Part shown: piece by piece, positions 5,305 through 5,310 of the stretch | How the letters are laid out: each line of letters starts with the position of its first letter | How positions within the stretch are numbered: the first letter of the stretch is position 1 | Notes under the pieces: generated by a model | Databases searched by the model: none | What the model was told of the DNA's origin: nothing | Seen by the model: the letters and a program-made list of their open reading frames with translations, nothing else | NCBI GenBank assembly: GCA_947632425.1 | Contig: CANRPG010000143.1 | Location: 1 to 5,310, forward strand | DNA from: an uncultured Clostridia bacterium | Lineage (GTDB): Bacteria; Bacillota; Clostridia; Oscillospirales; Ruminococcaceae | Length of the DNA: 5,310 nucleotides | Direction of reading: 5' to 3' | Made by a program: the position numbers and the translations under genes

Positions 5305-5310
5305 ATTCTA

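Noticed and set aside
5305..5310. TAGAAT on the minus strand as the rpmE -10 element
   Set aside because: It sits at the window edge so no -35 can be checked, and its start point would fall inside arm A of the leader structure. I left it unannotated but noted the conflict.

Overview
The window is a housekeeping segment of a low-to-moderate GC Firmicute. Strong GGAGG-type ribosome binding sites, a short primary sigma factor with no large insertion, and the gene order dgt-dnaG-rpoD all point to class Clostridia. Protein character suggests the Ruminococcaceae/Oscillospirales side, but that finer placement is inference. All five protein genes lie on the minus strand, so transcription runs right to left: rpmE (ribosomal protein L31), a YigZ/IMPACT-family protein, a dGTP triphosphohydrolase-like HD protein, dnaG (primase) and rpoD (primary sigma factor).

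Right end (4972-5310): rpmE is preceded by an untranslated leader whose two pairs of 8-nt complementary arms are interleaved, as in an H-type pseudoknot, ending 3 nt before the Shine-Dalgarno sequence. This resembles autogenous ribosomal-protein leaders. A GC-rich hairpin separates rpmE from the YigZ-family gene.

Middle (1440-4350): after a 122-bp AT-rich gap, which probably holds the operon promoter, come dgt, dnaG and rpoD, separated by only 15 and 23 bp. This is the macromolecular-synthesis operon, linking dNTP pool control, replication priming and housekeeping transcription. Ribosome binding sites place the starts of dgt and dnaG inside the longest open frames: dgt at GTG 4228 and dnaG at ATG 3217.

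Left end (1-332): no protein gene. It holds a dense series of hairpins, including an 83-nt three-way junction (92-174) closed by a perfect 10-bp stem, arms that can swap partners, and two GNRA-capped hairpins. Two oppositely oriented terminators then face each other. One forms an unbroken stem only in the minus-strand RNA and suits the end of the rpoD operon. The other has its full stem and U-tract only in the plus-strand RNA, and its T-tract overlaps the rpoD stop codon. This implies plus-strand transcription arriving from the left, from a structured RNA here, a gene beyond the edge, or both. The least explained parts of the window are this left-end structure and the rpmE leader; the coding genes themselves are conventional.
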